The position numbers and the translations under genes are program-made. Below are positions 1 through 8,692 of a DNA stretch of 64,000 nucleotides, in pieces. A model generated the notes under the pieces. That model searched no databases and was not told the DNA's origin. It saw nothing but the letters and a program-made list of their open reading frames with translations. The first letter of the stretch is position 1. Every line of letters begins with the position of its first letter. This stretch comes from JABLTI01 sp035528035. Its GTDB lineage: Archaea; Asgardarchaeota; Heimdallarchaeia; JABLTI01. Location of the stretch: the NCBI GenBank assembly GCA_035528035.1, contig DATKZI010000052.1:62001-126000 (forward strand), read 5' to 3'.

Positions 1-372
1 CGCTACTGGGGTAACTTCTTCAATTCTTCCAATCCTTAAACCAGATCTAGCTAATGCACGAATAGCTGCTTGTGCACCTGGACCAGGAGTTCTTGGGCCA
101 TTCCCACCAGGAGCTCTTACTGCAATATCGATTTTGGTTATTCCTCTATCTTTTGCAGCAGTAGCAGCATCATAAGCTGCTCGCATAGCAGCATAAGGGG
201 AAGATTCAAAACGATCGCTTTTAACATACATTCCACCTGAACGTTTGGCGATAGTTTCACTTCCAGTTGCATCGGTTACTGTAATTATTGTATCATTGTA
301 GGAAGAATAAATGTGAACTATACCAGTTCTGATAAATCTTCTCTTTTTGGTTTGGGTATCTTTTGTACTCAT
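1..372 (-). CDS. rps11: 30S ribosomal protein uS11, C-terminus cut by window edge
   Basis: The reading frame runs off the left edge and gives 124 residues from an ATG at 372. It contains the uS11 signature GGNGPRTPGPGAQ and the family pattern of SGGMYVKSDR followed by an AAMRAAYDAA helix. uS11 binds 16S rRNA at the platform of the small subunit. The start lies 10 bases after the uS4 stop, and uS13 lies before that, which is the usual archaeal order rps13-rps4-rps11. In other archaea RNA polymerase subunit D follows next, outside this window. Only the last few residues are missing. Confidence 0.97.
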   Translation of the reverse strand, partial: MSTKDTQTKKRRFIRTGIVHIYSSYNDTIITVTDATGSETIAKRSGGMYVKSDRFESSPYAAMRAAYDAATAAKDRGITKIDIAVRAPGGNGPRTPGPGAQAAIRALARSGLRIGRIEEVTPVA

Positions 373-382
373 GTTATGTCAC

Positions 383-1138
383 CTAGAATTCATCCTTCAA
401 TTTTACGGGAACAACTTTCTTTGCTTTCTCCTCAATAGCTTCTTCTCCAGTATCATCGATTTCTATAAGAAGAGGTGCTTCTTCTTCAACTTCTTCAACA
501 TTTATTTTAACTTTCTCAATTTTATCCTTTGGAAATCTGTCAGCTGGTGGACCTCTTTGTGGTCTAGCTGGACCACGTCTTTTGTCTCCTCTTCGTTCTT
601 CAGAAGCTGCTTTTGCTTTGTAAACATTTCCAGGTAAAGCTTTGTGAGATGGTTTACTTAGTGGGGAAGAAAAGTCGAAATTAATTACTTTCTCTTCGTT
701 TGGATCAACAAAATAACTAGGTGAGTTTACTATACGATCACCTATGATTATATGTCCATGGACAATTAATTGTCGTGCATGATGTGGAGTGGTAGCCATA
801 CCTTTCTTAAAAACAATTGTTTGTAATCTTCTTTCAAGAATATTTTCTACTTTCAAACTTAAAACATCGTCTAAAGTAGCATTGTTTTCAAGAAGACCCA
901 TTCTTTGTAATCTACCAAGAAGTTCTTTTTCTCCTTTTTGCCTATTTTCAAACTCAAAGCTAAGAAGTCTTCTAGCATTTCCTCTGAAATGACTAAGCAT
1001 AGTATTATTTTTCCAAACTTCCCTCATATTTCGTAGACCATATTTTCCAACGATTTTTAAATCTTCTTCGATACGTTTCTTCTCGAATGGTTGACGAGGT
1101 GTTTTATATTTCTTTCTAATTCTTTTTGGATCACCCAT
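383..1138 (-). CDS. rps4: 30S ribosomal protein uS4 with long C-terminal extension
   Basis: The protein has 251 residues, against roughly 170-180 for most archaeal uS4. The N-terminal helical part (about 1-100) and the S4 RNA-binding domain (about 102-165, including HARQLIVHGHI) are normal. From about residue 166 there is an extra tail: first basic and rich in Arg, Pro and Gly (about 173-205), then acidic (about 213-238). uS4 is a primary 16S rRNA-binding protein in small-subunit assembly. It sits 11 bases downstream of uS13 and 10 bases upstream of uS11, so the three are probably co-transcribed. The function of the tail is unknown. Confidence 0.97.
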   Translation of the reverse strand: MGDPKRIRKKYKTPRQPFEKKRIEEDLKIVGKYGLRNMREVWKNNTMLSHFRGNARRLLSFEFENRQKGEKELLGRLQRMGLLENNATLDDVLSLKVENILERRLQTIVFKKGMATTPHHARQLIVHGHIIIGDRIVNSPSYFVDPNEEKVINFDFSSPLSKPSHKALPGNVYKAKAASEERRGDKRRGPARPQRGPPADRFPKDKIEKVKINVEEVEEEAPLLIEIDDTGEEAIEEKAKKVVPVKLKDEF

Positions 1139-1149
1139 CTTTTTTCACC

Positions 1150-1614
1150 TTATACCTTCTTACGGGAGACACCCATAGATCTTCCACCTCTGCCAGTGCT
1201 CTTGGTTCTTTGACCCCTTACTTTATGACCGACAGCGTGTTTAACACCACGATATGAACGTAATTTCTTCAAACGATCGATATCATTCCTATCATACAAA
1301 GCTAAAGTCGAGCTTGTTATATGAATATCTTCACCTGTTATTCGTTCTTTCTGGTGATTAACAAACCATTTTGGAATACCAAATTTGATAGGATCCTTTA
1401 TTATTTCATCTAGTTTGTTAACTTGATCTTCAGAGAGTAATCCAATATAGGTGATTGGGGGGATTTGCGCTTTTTTCAAGATTATGTCAGACATTCTAGG
1501 ACCAATGCCACGTATATGGCATAAACCATTAATGGCATGCTTATCTCCTCTTATGTCGGTCCCGGAAATACGGACTAAATGCTTGAAATCTTTGAAATTT
1601 AATGACAAATTCAA
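1150..1614 (-). CDS. rps13: 30S ribosomal protein uS13
   Basis: The protein has 154 residues, the normal archaeal length. It has the helix-two-turn-helix segment with HIRGIGPRMSDIIL and the basic C-terminal region with RGVKHAVGHKVRGQRTKSTG. uS13 sits in the head of the small subunit and contacts the large subunit and P-site tRNA. It is the first gene of the local ribosomal cluster on the minus strand. A TATA-like element lies about 70 bases upstream. Confidence 0.97.
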   Translation of the reverse strand: MNLSLNFKDFKHLVRISGTDIRGDKHAINGLCHIRGIGPRMSDIILKKAQIPPITYIGLLSEDQVNKLDEIIKDPIKFGIPKWFVNHQKERITGEDIHITSSTLALYDRNDIDRLKKLRSYRGVKHAVGHKVRGQRTKSTGRGGRSMGVSRKKV

Positions 1615-1682
1615 ATACCTCTAATTTTCTAGTACAATTATACTGATATTGTTATCTTCTTTGTCTTCTCGCGACTTTTCAT

Positions 1683-1696
1683 TCTATAAATCTTTT
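1683..1696 (-). promoter_or_regulatory. TATA-box candidate for the ribosomal cluster
   Basis: On the minus strand the sequence reads AAAAGATTTATAGA, an A-rich BRE-like stretch followed by a TATA-like core. It lies about 70 bases upstream of the uS13 start, which would leave a 5' leader of about 40-45 bases. This is recognised by pattern and position only. Confidence 0.4.
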
Positions 1697-1838
1697 GGAT
1701 AGATTGCAAATCACAGACATACAAAGTTAGTAAGTGTTTTTTTTACTAAGAAAATTCGCTGAAATGTACAATATATATTTTACTACAAATTTTTACTTAT
1801 TTTAATGAAAAAAATAAGAAAATGATGAAATCATAAAT

Positions 1839-2996
1839 TTACGTTTCATCAAATTTTGGTTTGCAAACAGTAGATGAAAGAACAAATGAGAAATCTTCAG
1901 TTATTAATTTATAAGCGTCATTAAAAACATCAGTTAAACCTTTCCAGTTCTTTATAACATCTTTAAATTCTTTCTCAAATTCATTTCCAAAATCTTTGAG
2001 TGCAGAACGTAAAACTTTGGAATTATTATCAGCAATTAGTGCATACAAAGCTGAATTTGTTTTTTCTATTAAAAGAACTCTATCTTCTAGATTAATTATG
2101 TTAGGTGTGAAATCACTTGCTACTGTTTCTTTCAAAATATTGACAATCCCAGATAGTGCTCCACTTATCAGAGTAGAATCCATTGTTAGTGCATTTTCTC
2201 CTATTTCACAGAAATCATGTGTTAAAAGAGGGATTCCATCATTATTGATAACAATTAAACGATAAGCAGATACTGGTGCAAAATAGATCTGAATTGGTGA
2301 TCGTAAATATGCTAAAGCAACGAATGTAAAACCAACTACAACAAATATTAAATCAAAATCACCAAAGCTTTCCATCTGAGGAATTAGATTTAATAGAAAA
2401 TTCAAAATAGTTCCCCCAATTGCAGCGATTGCTAAACCTGTTATTATTAAAATTATTTGTGAACGTTGTTTTTTTGCTGTTGCTTTTTTCAAGCCTCGAA
2501 ACATCATAACAAACATGAAAATATATACCATAATAAGATAAGTAAACAATATCCCATAGAAAGTATATTCCCCAAGACCTCCATCATAATTTGTATTCCA
2601 ACCGGATTCAGGGCTAAATTCTACTTGTGCGAATCCCCCAAACCATAAAGCTGCAAGTGTTATACCTGCTAAAAATGAAATAATAATTGAGGGAATCGAT
2701 AATGATACATTTGATAGAAGATCCCTGAAAAAGGTAATTATTAGTAATGAGATAATGAGAATCGATAAAGAACCAATTTTCCAAATCAGAACAAAAGTCT
2801 GATTAGTAGTACTAGGCAGTAATACACTAACTAATTTCGTTACAGACCAAAGCATTATTCCACCAAAAAATAACATTAGGAATACAGTAGGTAGGAATCT
2901 ATTCAACAAATAATTTAAACCCAATAAAAATAATATAATTAAACAACAAATTATCGCCAAAATACTAGGTACTGCTTGCACAAGAGGTACAGTCAT
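1839..2996 (-). CDS. 7-TM membrane protein with C-terminal soluble domain
   Basis: The protein has 385 residues. I count seven hydrophobic helices between about residues 8 and 232, followed by a soluble domain of about 150 residues. The N-terminal part resembles the 7-TM sensor modules that precede histidine kinases in archaea, but no kinase motifs are present. The soluble part starts with RLIVINNDGIPLL, has alternating strands and helices, and ends in a helix with FGNEFEKEFKDVI; this looks like a small profilin-type (longin/roadblock-like) alpha-beta domain, which is an inference. The arrangement suggests a membrane receptor. The gene stands alone between the ribosomal cluster and an oppositely oriented gene. 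Confidence 0.65.
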   Translation of the reverse strand: MTVPLVQAVPSILAIICCLIILFLLGLNYLLNRFLPTVFLMLFFGGIMLWSVTKLVSVLLPSTTNQTFVLIWKIGSLSILIISLLIITFFRDLLSNVSLSIPSIIISFLAGITLAALWFGGFAQVEFSPESGWNTNYDGGLGEYTFYGILFTYLIMVYIFMFVMMFRGLKKATAKKQRSQIILIITGLAIAAIGGTILNFLLNLIPQMESFGDFDLIFVVVGFTFVALAYLRSPIQIYFAPVSAYRLIVINNDGIPLLTHDFCEIGENALTMDSTLISGALSGIVNILKETVASDFTPNIINLEDRVLLIEKTNSALYALIADNNSKVLRSALKDFGNEFEKEFKDVIKNWKGLTDVFNDAYKLITEDFSFVLSSTVCKPKFDET

Positions 2997-3094
2997 TATT
3001 CAATCTCCAAAGTAACATAACTTAATCAATAAACGCTTTTTCTTTCAAAAAATTTTTGGATATAATAAACAAATGGAGAATAATAATCAAAAAC

Positions 3095-3132
3095 TGGTCA
3101 CTATTTGCCAATGAATTCAAATAAAGTGACCA
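3095..3132. promoter_or_regulatory. Inverted repeat TGGTCACT...AGTGACCA before a TATA element
   Basis: Perfect 8-base arms (3095-3102 and 3125-3132) enclose 22 bases, with a further ATTTG/CAAAT pairing inside. The right arm ends one or two bases before the TATA-like element of the gene at 3174. It could be an operator or a DNA/RNA hairpin. A related palindrome is present at 38184-38202. Confidence 0.4.
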
Positions 3133-3142
3133 CCTTATAAGT
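3133..3142 (+). promoter_or_regulatory. TATA-box candidate for the gene at 3174
   Basis: The sequence CCTTATAAGT lies about 35 bases upstream of the ATG at 3174, which fits an archaeal promoter with a short leader. An SD-like AAGGTGAT stands directly before the start codon. Confidence 0.4.
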
Positions 3143-3173
3143 AATTCAGACAATAAATTAAGGTGATTAAAAT

Positions 3174-3494
3174 ATGTCCGAAGAAGAACCGCGAATAAAA
3201 ATCAAGAAAGAAACTGATAATATTCCCGTAGAGGATATTAAAGAGTTACTTGGTGTTGTCAACAAAGAAATACCAGGATTAATCAAAGGCTTATTTTCTG
3301 CTCTCTATGATGCAGATACCGCAGAGCAATATGCAAAAGGTATTGCTACAATCTATAGAACTCTCACAGAACAAGGATTACCTTCTGATATGGTTGAGAA
3401 ACTAGTTTTGAAATACTCTTCCTCTATAGATTTAATGGGGAATGTACTCAAAGATATCAACATTAGGAAAGATAGAGATACAGATGAAGATTAA
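3174..3494 (+). CDS. Small acidic helical protein of unknown function
   Basis: The protein has 106 residues. It has charged ends and a predicted helical centre (about 18-90) with segments such as LIKGLFSALYDADTAEQYAKG. No signal peptide, membrane helix or metal-binding motif is visible. The start is supported by AAGGTGAT six bases before the ATG and by a TATA-like element upstream. The next gene, 57 bases downstream on the same strand, encodes a membrane-anchored protein with a similar-looking small helical tail, so the two may act together. I do not recognise the family. Confidence 0.6.
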   Translation: MSEEEPRIKIKKETDNIPVEDIKELLGVVNKEIPGLIKGLFSALYDADTAEQYAKGIATIYRTLTEQGLPSDMVEKLVLKYSSSIDLMGNVLKDINIRKDRDTDED

Positions 3495-3551
3495 TATCTT
3501 TCTTCACTTTTATAGAAAATAAAAGTATGAATAATGAGGCAGTGAAAGGCT

Positions 3552-3923
3552 ATGTGTAAAAAACAAATATTAAGAAAAATCGGTTTTATATTTGTCATAA
3601 TATTCCAGTTTTTCGTGCTTTTAACCATAACCATTTGGTATATACTTCCAAGATTATCGATTTTACCTTTCCAAAGATTGCATATGCGAAACAAGGTTAA
3701 AAGAAAATTAAGAAAATACGGAATACCTCGCGACGCAGCGAAATTATTTGCTAATAATTATAAAGATAAATTAGTCAAATATGGCAGTATTCAAGGTCTT
3801 GGACAATATATTAAATCTAGTAGAAACAATGAGGTTAAAGAAGAAAATATTGATACTGATAATAAAATTTCAATAAGAGATTCTTTTAACCTCATTAATA
3901 CAAATAAACCTTCTACTGTTTGA
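3552..3923 (+). CDS. Small membrane-anchored protein of unknown function
   Basis: The protein has 123 residues. A single hydrophobic helix (about 10-35) follows a short basic N-terminus, which suggests an anchor with the rest in the cytoplasm. After it comes a basic stretch (RNKVKRKLRKYG) and a helical segment with IPRDAAKLFANNYKDKLVKYG. The last 30 residues are polar. It lies 57 bases after the small helical protein at 3174 and may share its transcript. No family is recognised. Confidence 0.55.
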   Translation: MCKKQILRKIGFIFVIIFQFFVLLTITIWYILPRLSILPFQRLHMRNKVKRKLRKYGIPRDAAKLFANNYKDKLVKYGSIQGLGQYIKSSRNNEVKEENIDTDNKISIRDSFNLINTNKPSTV

Positions 3924-3960
3924 TGATATATTTTTCATTGAAAAATCAAGATAAAAGAAT

Positions 3961-3970
3961 ATTTATATAT
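3961..3970 (+). promoter_or_regulatory. TATA-box candidate for the winged-helix gene at 4050
   Basis: A strong TATA-like run (ATTTATATAT), preceded by an A/G-rich BRE-like AAAAGAAT, lies about 85 bases upstream of the ATG at 4050. Initiation about 25 bases downstream would fall between or on the direct repeats at 3979-4007. Confidence 0.45.
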
Positions 3971-3978
3971 AATAAAAT

Positions 3979-4007
3979 GTAATTAAAGTATATCAAAGTG
4001 TAATTAA
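3979..4007 (+). promoter_or_regulatory. Direct repeat TGTAATTAA x2 just downstream of TATA
   Basis: Two exact copies of TGTAATTAA start at 3979 and 3999, 20 bases apart or about two helical turns. They lie over the expected transcription start of the gene at 4050, which encodes a winged-helix protein. The position fits an operator where a bound protein would block initiation, possibly autoregulation. Confidence 0.4.
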
Positions 4008-4049
4008 CCGACTATCCGTTTGAGTTATATATGAACGGGGATAAAAAAA

Positions 4050-4559
4050 ATGGATTCGTCTGAACCTACTGAACAAGATAAAGAAAAATCAACTTCTGAG
4101 AAAAAAACCATTGATCTTAAAGCTTTAGATGATCTAAATAACAAATTGGATCAGACAATCAATAGAATTTCACAGCTTGAAGAGAAGATAGAAGGTATGA
4201 GTCCTGAATTAAAAAATGCAACGGGTTCACTCAATATGACTTTAGCGATTTTACGTACATTTCAAGATGTTACAAATGTTGCTACTATCTTTTCACCATC
4301 AAAATGGATTATGCGGTTGCGACCTGATGTCAATCTTGATGCTATAGAACGTGTAATAGTCGATGTGTTAACTCGAGAGGGACCTAAAAATATTTCACAA
4401 TTAACAGCATCTGTAAGAATGGATCGAGGTACTGCATCTCGTAGAATTATTAGGGAAAAAGTTAATGATATGATCGTACGAGGTATATTAGAAGAGATAG
4501 ATGAAGGGTATGGAAGAGTTATTCGTATGCTTATTGATGTTAAAGATCTAGCACAATAA
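4050..4559 (+). CDS. Coiled-coil plus winged-helix protein, putative transcription regulator
   Basis: The protein has 169 residues. A polar N-terminus is followed by a heptad-like coiled coil (about 25-60, with LDDLNNKLDQTINRISQLEE). The C-terminal part (about 93-165) looks like a winged helix: ISQLTASVRMDRGTASRRII is the likely helix-turn-helix, followed by VNDMIVRGILEEI and a wing-like GYGRVIRMLI. This arrangement is seen in dimeric DNA-binding regulators. The direct repeats next to its own TATA box suggest autoregulation, which is an inference. It could instead be a chromatin-associated or protein-binding winged helix. Confidence 0.6.
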   Translation: MDSSEPTEQDKEKSTSEKKTIDLKALDDLNNKLDQTINRISQLEEKIEGMSPELKNATGSLNMTLAILRTFQDVTNVATIFSPSKWIMRLRPDVNLDAIERVIVDVLTREGPKNISQLTASVRMDRGTASRRIIREKVNDMIVRGILEEIDEGYGRVIRMLIDVKDLAQ

Positions 4560-4564
4560 AATTT

Positions 4565-6502
4565 CTAAGTAATCCCTAGTTCTTTCAATTTTTCGGTAAA
4601 TCGTTTATTTACTGTTTTATTGACAGTTTCGCCATCTATTTTTCCGCGAATTTCATTCATAACTAAACCCATTAATTTACCAATCGCTCGTTCACCAGAT
4701 TCCTTGATGAATTCTATATTTTGTTGTATTATATCATCAATCAATTTTAGAAAATCGGTTTCAGTAATAGTTTCTAGTCCTAATTCGCTTATTGCTGTTT
4801 CCAATTTATCTCTAGGTGAATTTGCTAGATGAGATAATAATGGGGCTAATGCTTCTTTAGCGATTTTATTTTGAAGAAGTAATTCAAAAATTTCTTTTAT
4901 TCGTTTATCGGGTAATTTATCAACAGGAATATCTTCACGTGCTAGAGCTTTCATAGTTTGTTCTAATGTTACAGCTGCTAACATAGGATCAACACCAATC
5001 TTTACTAACCCATCAAATAGATCAGCACGTATGGAGATTGCTAAATTTCTTGCTATTTCTTCTGATAGATGGTAATCTTTTGTATATCGTTCTTCCCGTT
5101 TTTCTGGGAGCTCAGGCAATTCTTCCTCTATACGTTTTATTCTTGCTGAACTAATCATTATTGGGTAAGAATCTGTATCTGGGTACATTCTCCCAGCCCC
5201 ACCTAAATATCTTCTAAAACTAGTGGTTGCATCTTCATTTGCATGTCTAGTCTCTTCAGGTACCCCGTCGAATGCCTCTTTAATTCTAAAGACCATTTCT
5301 TTTATCGCTTGTATTGCTTCTTGTTCTTTACCAATTACAAAAGCAATAGCATCTTGATCTTTACAATTAAATAATTCTTGAAGAGCTTTCACTTCAGCTG
5401 CGGTTATCCCATAGTTTGGTAATTCATCAGTATGTAAGATTCCCCCCAAACCAGTGATAACCTTAACCCTATCAGCTATTTCTTTTCCAAATGTACGATT
5501 ACCCTGAAGCTTTTTCAATAATAAACCAGCCAATCTTGGAAGTTTGATTCCCAATATTTTCTCTTTGTTTTTAATAGCTCCAAGTATCATTTCACTTTTT
5601 GTTTTCTTAAAAATAGGTAGACAGTCTAGATAATTTTCAGTAAACATTTCAGGATTTAATTTTCTTTTAATAATTTCATTCTTTATTTCTAATAGAGTTA
5701 GTTGACGTAATACTTCGAATTTCACATATTCAGGTAGCATATCTAGTATTTGTATTCCTTTAATCTCAACTCGAGCTCCTTGGGATATGCTAATGTTTAG
5801 ATCCTGCCTAATCGTACCTAATCCACGCTTGACTTTACCAGTTACTCGTAAAACTCGACCAATACCTTCAGCTATATCTCGAATTTCTTGAGGATCTGTA
5901 ATAGAAATAGTTTTTGTTGCTATTTCCACTAAAGGAGTACCCAATCGATCAACCCGCCAAGTAATTGTTCGGCCTACATTACTTATTTCCCTACACGAAT
6001 CCTCTTCAAGAGCAAGCATATCAAGATTAACTGTTTTCCCCGCAGCTTTGATTTTCCCTCCTAATCCCACGAGCATAGTTCTTTGGAAACCACTTGGGAT
6101 TGATCCATCTAAATATTGTTTTCTATTTACATATAGCTCATCTAAAACATCCATTTGCAATAATTTAGCTATTGAAATTGCCAAATCTATTGCATTTGAA
6201 TCAATCTCAAAAGGGGGTGTCTCATCTATTTCATATGAACAAACTGAATCATGTATCTCATAAATTATCTTTTTCTGCTTTTGAAACTCCATTAATGCTG
6301 TTTTATCATATTCACCCATTTCTGATAATGTTGGTCGCATATGTCTGGTTATCGTTGCTTGTGGTTCATCTAATCGAAGCTCAGATTTACAATGACAAAA
6401 TAATTTACGTCCTGTTTCTAATTGTTGATGTAACTCTAAACCACATTTTAATCCCAATTCAACATAATCGATTTTTTCCTTTTTTTCAGTTAATTCAGTC
6501 AT
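4565..6502 (-). CDS. gatE: Glutamyl-tRNA(Gln) amidotransferase subunit E
   Basis: GatE binds Glu-tRNA(Gln), activates the misacylated glutamate and, with ammonia from GatD, makes Gln-tRNA(Gln) in archaea. The sequence has the GatB/E N-terminal core with GLELHQQLETGRKLFC and the MRPTLSEMGEYD segment, a central inserted domain typical of GatE, and a C-terminal YqeY-like helical domain ending near VNKRFTEKLKELG. I chose the ATG at 6502, giving 645 residues, because GAAGG lies seven bases upstream; an in-frame ATG at 6520 would add six residues. gatD is divergently oriented about 210 bases away. Confidence 0.95.
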   Translation of the reverse strand: MTELTEKKEKIDYVELGLKCGLELHQQLETGRKLFCHCKSELRLDEPQATITRHMRPTLSEMGEYDKTALMEFQKQKKIIYEIHDSVCSYEIDETPPFEIDSNAIDLAISIAKLLQMDVLDELYVNRKQYLDGSIPSGFQRTMLVGLGGKIKAAGKTVNLDMLALEEDSCREISNVGRTITWRVDRLGTPLVEIATKTISITDPQEIRDIAEGIGRVLRVTGKVKRGLGTIRQDLNISISQGARVEIKGIQILDMLPEYVKFEVLRQLTLLEIKNEIIKRKLNPEMFTENYLDCLPIFKKTKSEMILGAIKNKEKILGIKLPRLAGLLLKKLQGNRTFGKEIADRVKVITGLGGILHTDELPNYGITAAEVKALQELFNCKDQDAIAFVIGKEQEAIQAIKEMVFRIKEAFDGVPEETRHANEDATTSFRRYLGGAGRMYPDTDSYPIMISSARIKRIEEELPELPEKREERYTKDYHLSEEIARNLAISIRADLFDGLVKIGVDPMLAAVTLEQTMKALAREDIPVDKLPDKRIKEIFELLLQNKIAKEALAPLLSHLANSPRDKLETAISELGLETITETDFLKLIDDIIQQNIEFIKESGERAIGKLMGLVMNEIRGKIDGETVNKTVNKRFTEKLKELGIT

Positions 6503-6618
6503 ATGATAACCTTCGTGCATTCAATAGGTGTTTCCAATAAAATATTAATTTTCTTCATTAACAAATAGACGATTACTTATTTTTATTTGCCTTTTTAAAG
6601 CATATAAAACTTTGTTAG

Positions 6619-6629
6619 TATATATAAAG
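6619..6629 (+). promoter_or_regulatory. TATA-box candidate for gatD
   Basis: The run TATATATAAAG lies in the divergent gatE-gatD region, about 85 bases upstream of the gatD start. A second TATAAA lies about 20 bases further upstream. This is by pattern only. Confidence 0.35.
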
Positions 6630-6711
6630 CATTCATATTGCAAAAATTTAAAGAAACAAATCCCTAATCAAATGTGTAGGAACAATGATTCATTTATTGA
6701 GTTGATAAAAA

Positions 6712-8103
6712 GTGTCAGAAAAATCCGAGAATGATTATCGAGGTATTGCTGCGGTTTGGTTAGATGCACAAGATATTGACGTATGGTCTAATGTTAATCT
6801 AAAAACAAAAAAAGGCAATTTTAAAGGAGTAATTCTCCCTCGAGGGGAGCAAGGGGATGATAAACATATAGTAGTTAAGATTTCAAGTGGTTATAATATT
6901 AGTTTTGATTTAGATAGTATTCTCGAAATAAAAGAAATAGGTAAAATTGTTGCTGATTATAAGATACCAGTAAAAAAATTCACTAAAGATTCTGATAAAC
7001 CAACAATAGCCCTCATAGGAACAGGTGGTACAGTTGCTTCAAGGTTAGATTACAGAACCGGGGCAGTTATACCAGCTTTCTCAACTCAAGAATTATATAA
7101 TGCTGTACCTGAAATCCGTGATTTATGTAATTTAGAAACCAAAACTATTTTTCAAAAATTTAGTGAGAATATTGAACCAGCTGATTGGATAACAATTGCT
7201 AATGAAATTGTTAGTTGTATAGAGAATATTAATCCTCAAGGGATTGTTTGTACACATGGAACTGATACCATTCATTATACAGCTGCAGCTCTTTCATTTA
7301 TTATTAAGAACCTTGATAGACCAATTGTATTAATAGGTTCACAGAGAAGTAGCGATAGACCTTCTAGTGATGCAGCGATTAATCTAATAAATGGTATCCA
7401 AGTGGCAACACAATCCGATATCGCTGAAGTAGTTGTATGTATGCATGGTACATCAGGGGATACTTACAATTTAGTGCATAGAGGTACTAGAGTAAGAAAA
7501 ATGCACACAAGTAGAAGAGATGCTTTTCGTTCAATTGCAGATAAACCACTAGCAAAAATAGAAGATGGTAAAATTACCTATACAAATGAGAATTATGTTA
7601 AGAGAAATCAGAAAAAAGGCAATTTAGAAGTAGATGCTAAGATTGATCCAAATGTAGGTTTAGTATATAGTCATCCTGGATTGAAAAGTGAGCTAATTGA
7701 TTTTTATATTGATAAGAAATACAGTGCCTTAATTATTGCTGGAACAGGACTTGGTCATACAAATCAAAAATTAATTAGTTCTTTCAACAATGCTAGGGAA
7801 AAGAATATCCCGGTTTTCATGACTTCCCAGTGTTTCTGGGGTTTTACTGGAATGACTGTTTATGAAACTGGAAGAATGTTACTTGATGCAGGAGTTATCC
7901 CCTTAGCTAATATGCTTCCGGAAGTAGCCTTAGTAAAGGCTATGTGGGTTTTAGGTCATACAAAAGAAATTCCTTTCGTCAAGGAATTAATGCAACAAAA
8001 TCTCGCTGGAGAGATAACCGAAGGTGAGACTTTTAACGAATATCTTATCCTTCAAGGTGATGTTGATAAGAGAATAGAAAAATTACTTCAAAAAGAGAAA
8101 TAA
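6712..8103 (+). CDS. gatD: Glutamyl-tRNA(Gln) amidotransferase subunit D
   Basis: GatD is the asparaginase-like subunit that releases ammonia for GatE. The protein has 463 residues, the usual length. It has a small N-terminal beta-barrel-like domain (about 8-80) that distinguishes GatD from plain asparaginases, followed by the asparaginase domain. The catalytic motifs are GTGGTVAS (103-110, nucleophile Thr) and HGTDT (182-186), with a GSQRSSDRPSSDA loop. The start codon is GTG. Finding gatD and gatE together implies that Gln-tRNA(Gln) is made by transamidation. Confidence 0.95.
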   Translation: MSEKSENDYRGIAAVWLDAQDIDVWSNVNLKTKKGNFKGVILPRGEQGDDKHIVVKISSGYNISFDLDSILEIKEIGKIVADYKIPVKKFTKDSDKPTIALIGTGGTVASRLDYRTGAVIPAFSTQELYNAVPEIRDLCNLETKTIFQKFSENIEPADWITIANEIVSCIENINPQGIVCTHGTDTIHYTAAALSFIIKNLDRPIVLIGSQRSSDRPSSDAAINLINGIQVATQSDIAEVVVCMHGTSGDTYNLVHRGTRVRKMHTSRRDAFRSIADKPLAKIEDGKITYTNENYVKRNQKKGNLEVDAKIDPNVGLVYSHPGLKSELIDFYIDKKYSALIIAGTGLGHTNQKLISSFNNAREKNIPVFMTSQCFWGFTGMTVYETGRMLLDAGVIPLANMLPEVALVKAMWVLGHTKEIPFVKELMQQNLAGEITEGETFNEYLILQGDVDKRIEKLLQKEK

Positions 8104-8128
8104 TTTGTATGATTAGGAAGTATTTACC

Positions 8129-8557
8129 ATGGCTCTTAGTGAAGACATTGTAAAATTGATAGATACTTCAAGAAATCAACTTACAAAAATATATGAAAAA
8201 CTTGATCCTAATGAGTACTCTAAATTCTATAAACAAATTTGGGGTATTCGTGCGGATATGGAATATATTGTCATTTCTTTAAAACTCCTAAATGATATTA
8301 CTAATACTCCATTAGATGAAAAATGGAAAGATGAGTTTGCTTCTACATTAAAACAAGTTAGAGCTGAAAGAAAAATCAGACAAGAATTTCTAGAGACAAT
8401 TGAATTATACAAAAGTCTAGAAAACATCAATCAAATACTTAACTTCTACAAAGTCTGTTGGATGATCAAAGAAAAATTAACAATTTTACTTAATGTTGTA
8501 AAACCAAAATTTAAACTCGAAAAAAATAACTTAAATAAAAAAGATGATGATTTATAA
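8129..8557 (+). CDS. Helical protein of unknown function
   Basis: The protein has 142 residues and looks entirely helical and charged, with no signal peptide, membrane helix or cysteine pairs. The end is Lys/Asn/Asp-rich. It starts 25 bases after gatD on the same strand and could be co-transcribed with it, but nothing in the sequence links it to tRNA amidation. I do not recognise a family. Confidence 0.5.
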   Translation: MALSEDIVKLIDTSRNQLTKIYEKLDPNEYSKFYKQIWGIRADMEYIVISLKLLNDITNTPLDEKWKDEFASTLKQVRAERKIRQEFLETIELYKSLENINQILNFYKVCWMIKEKLTILLNVVKPKFKLEKNNLNKKDDDL

Positions 8558-8692
8558 TGATTTATTTTCAAAAATATAGTACTAGTGTCACAAATGAAAA
8601 GTCTTATTTCCCGTAAAATGATATATAATAATAAAGTATGAATTTAAATACAAACTATTAAATGAATACTCAACTAATTGGAGAATTATAGC

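Noticed and set aside
347..637. A plus-strand open frame over the uS4 gene
   Set aside because: It is the antisense of a clearly identified ribosomal protein and encodes a Phe/Ser-rich sequence with no family signature.
6172..6540. A plus-strand open frame over the gatE start
   Set aside because: Antisense to gatE; no supporting start signal or motif.
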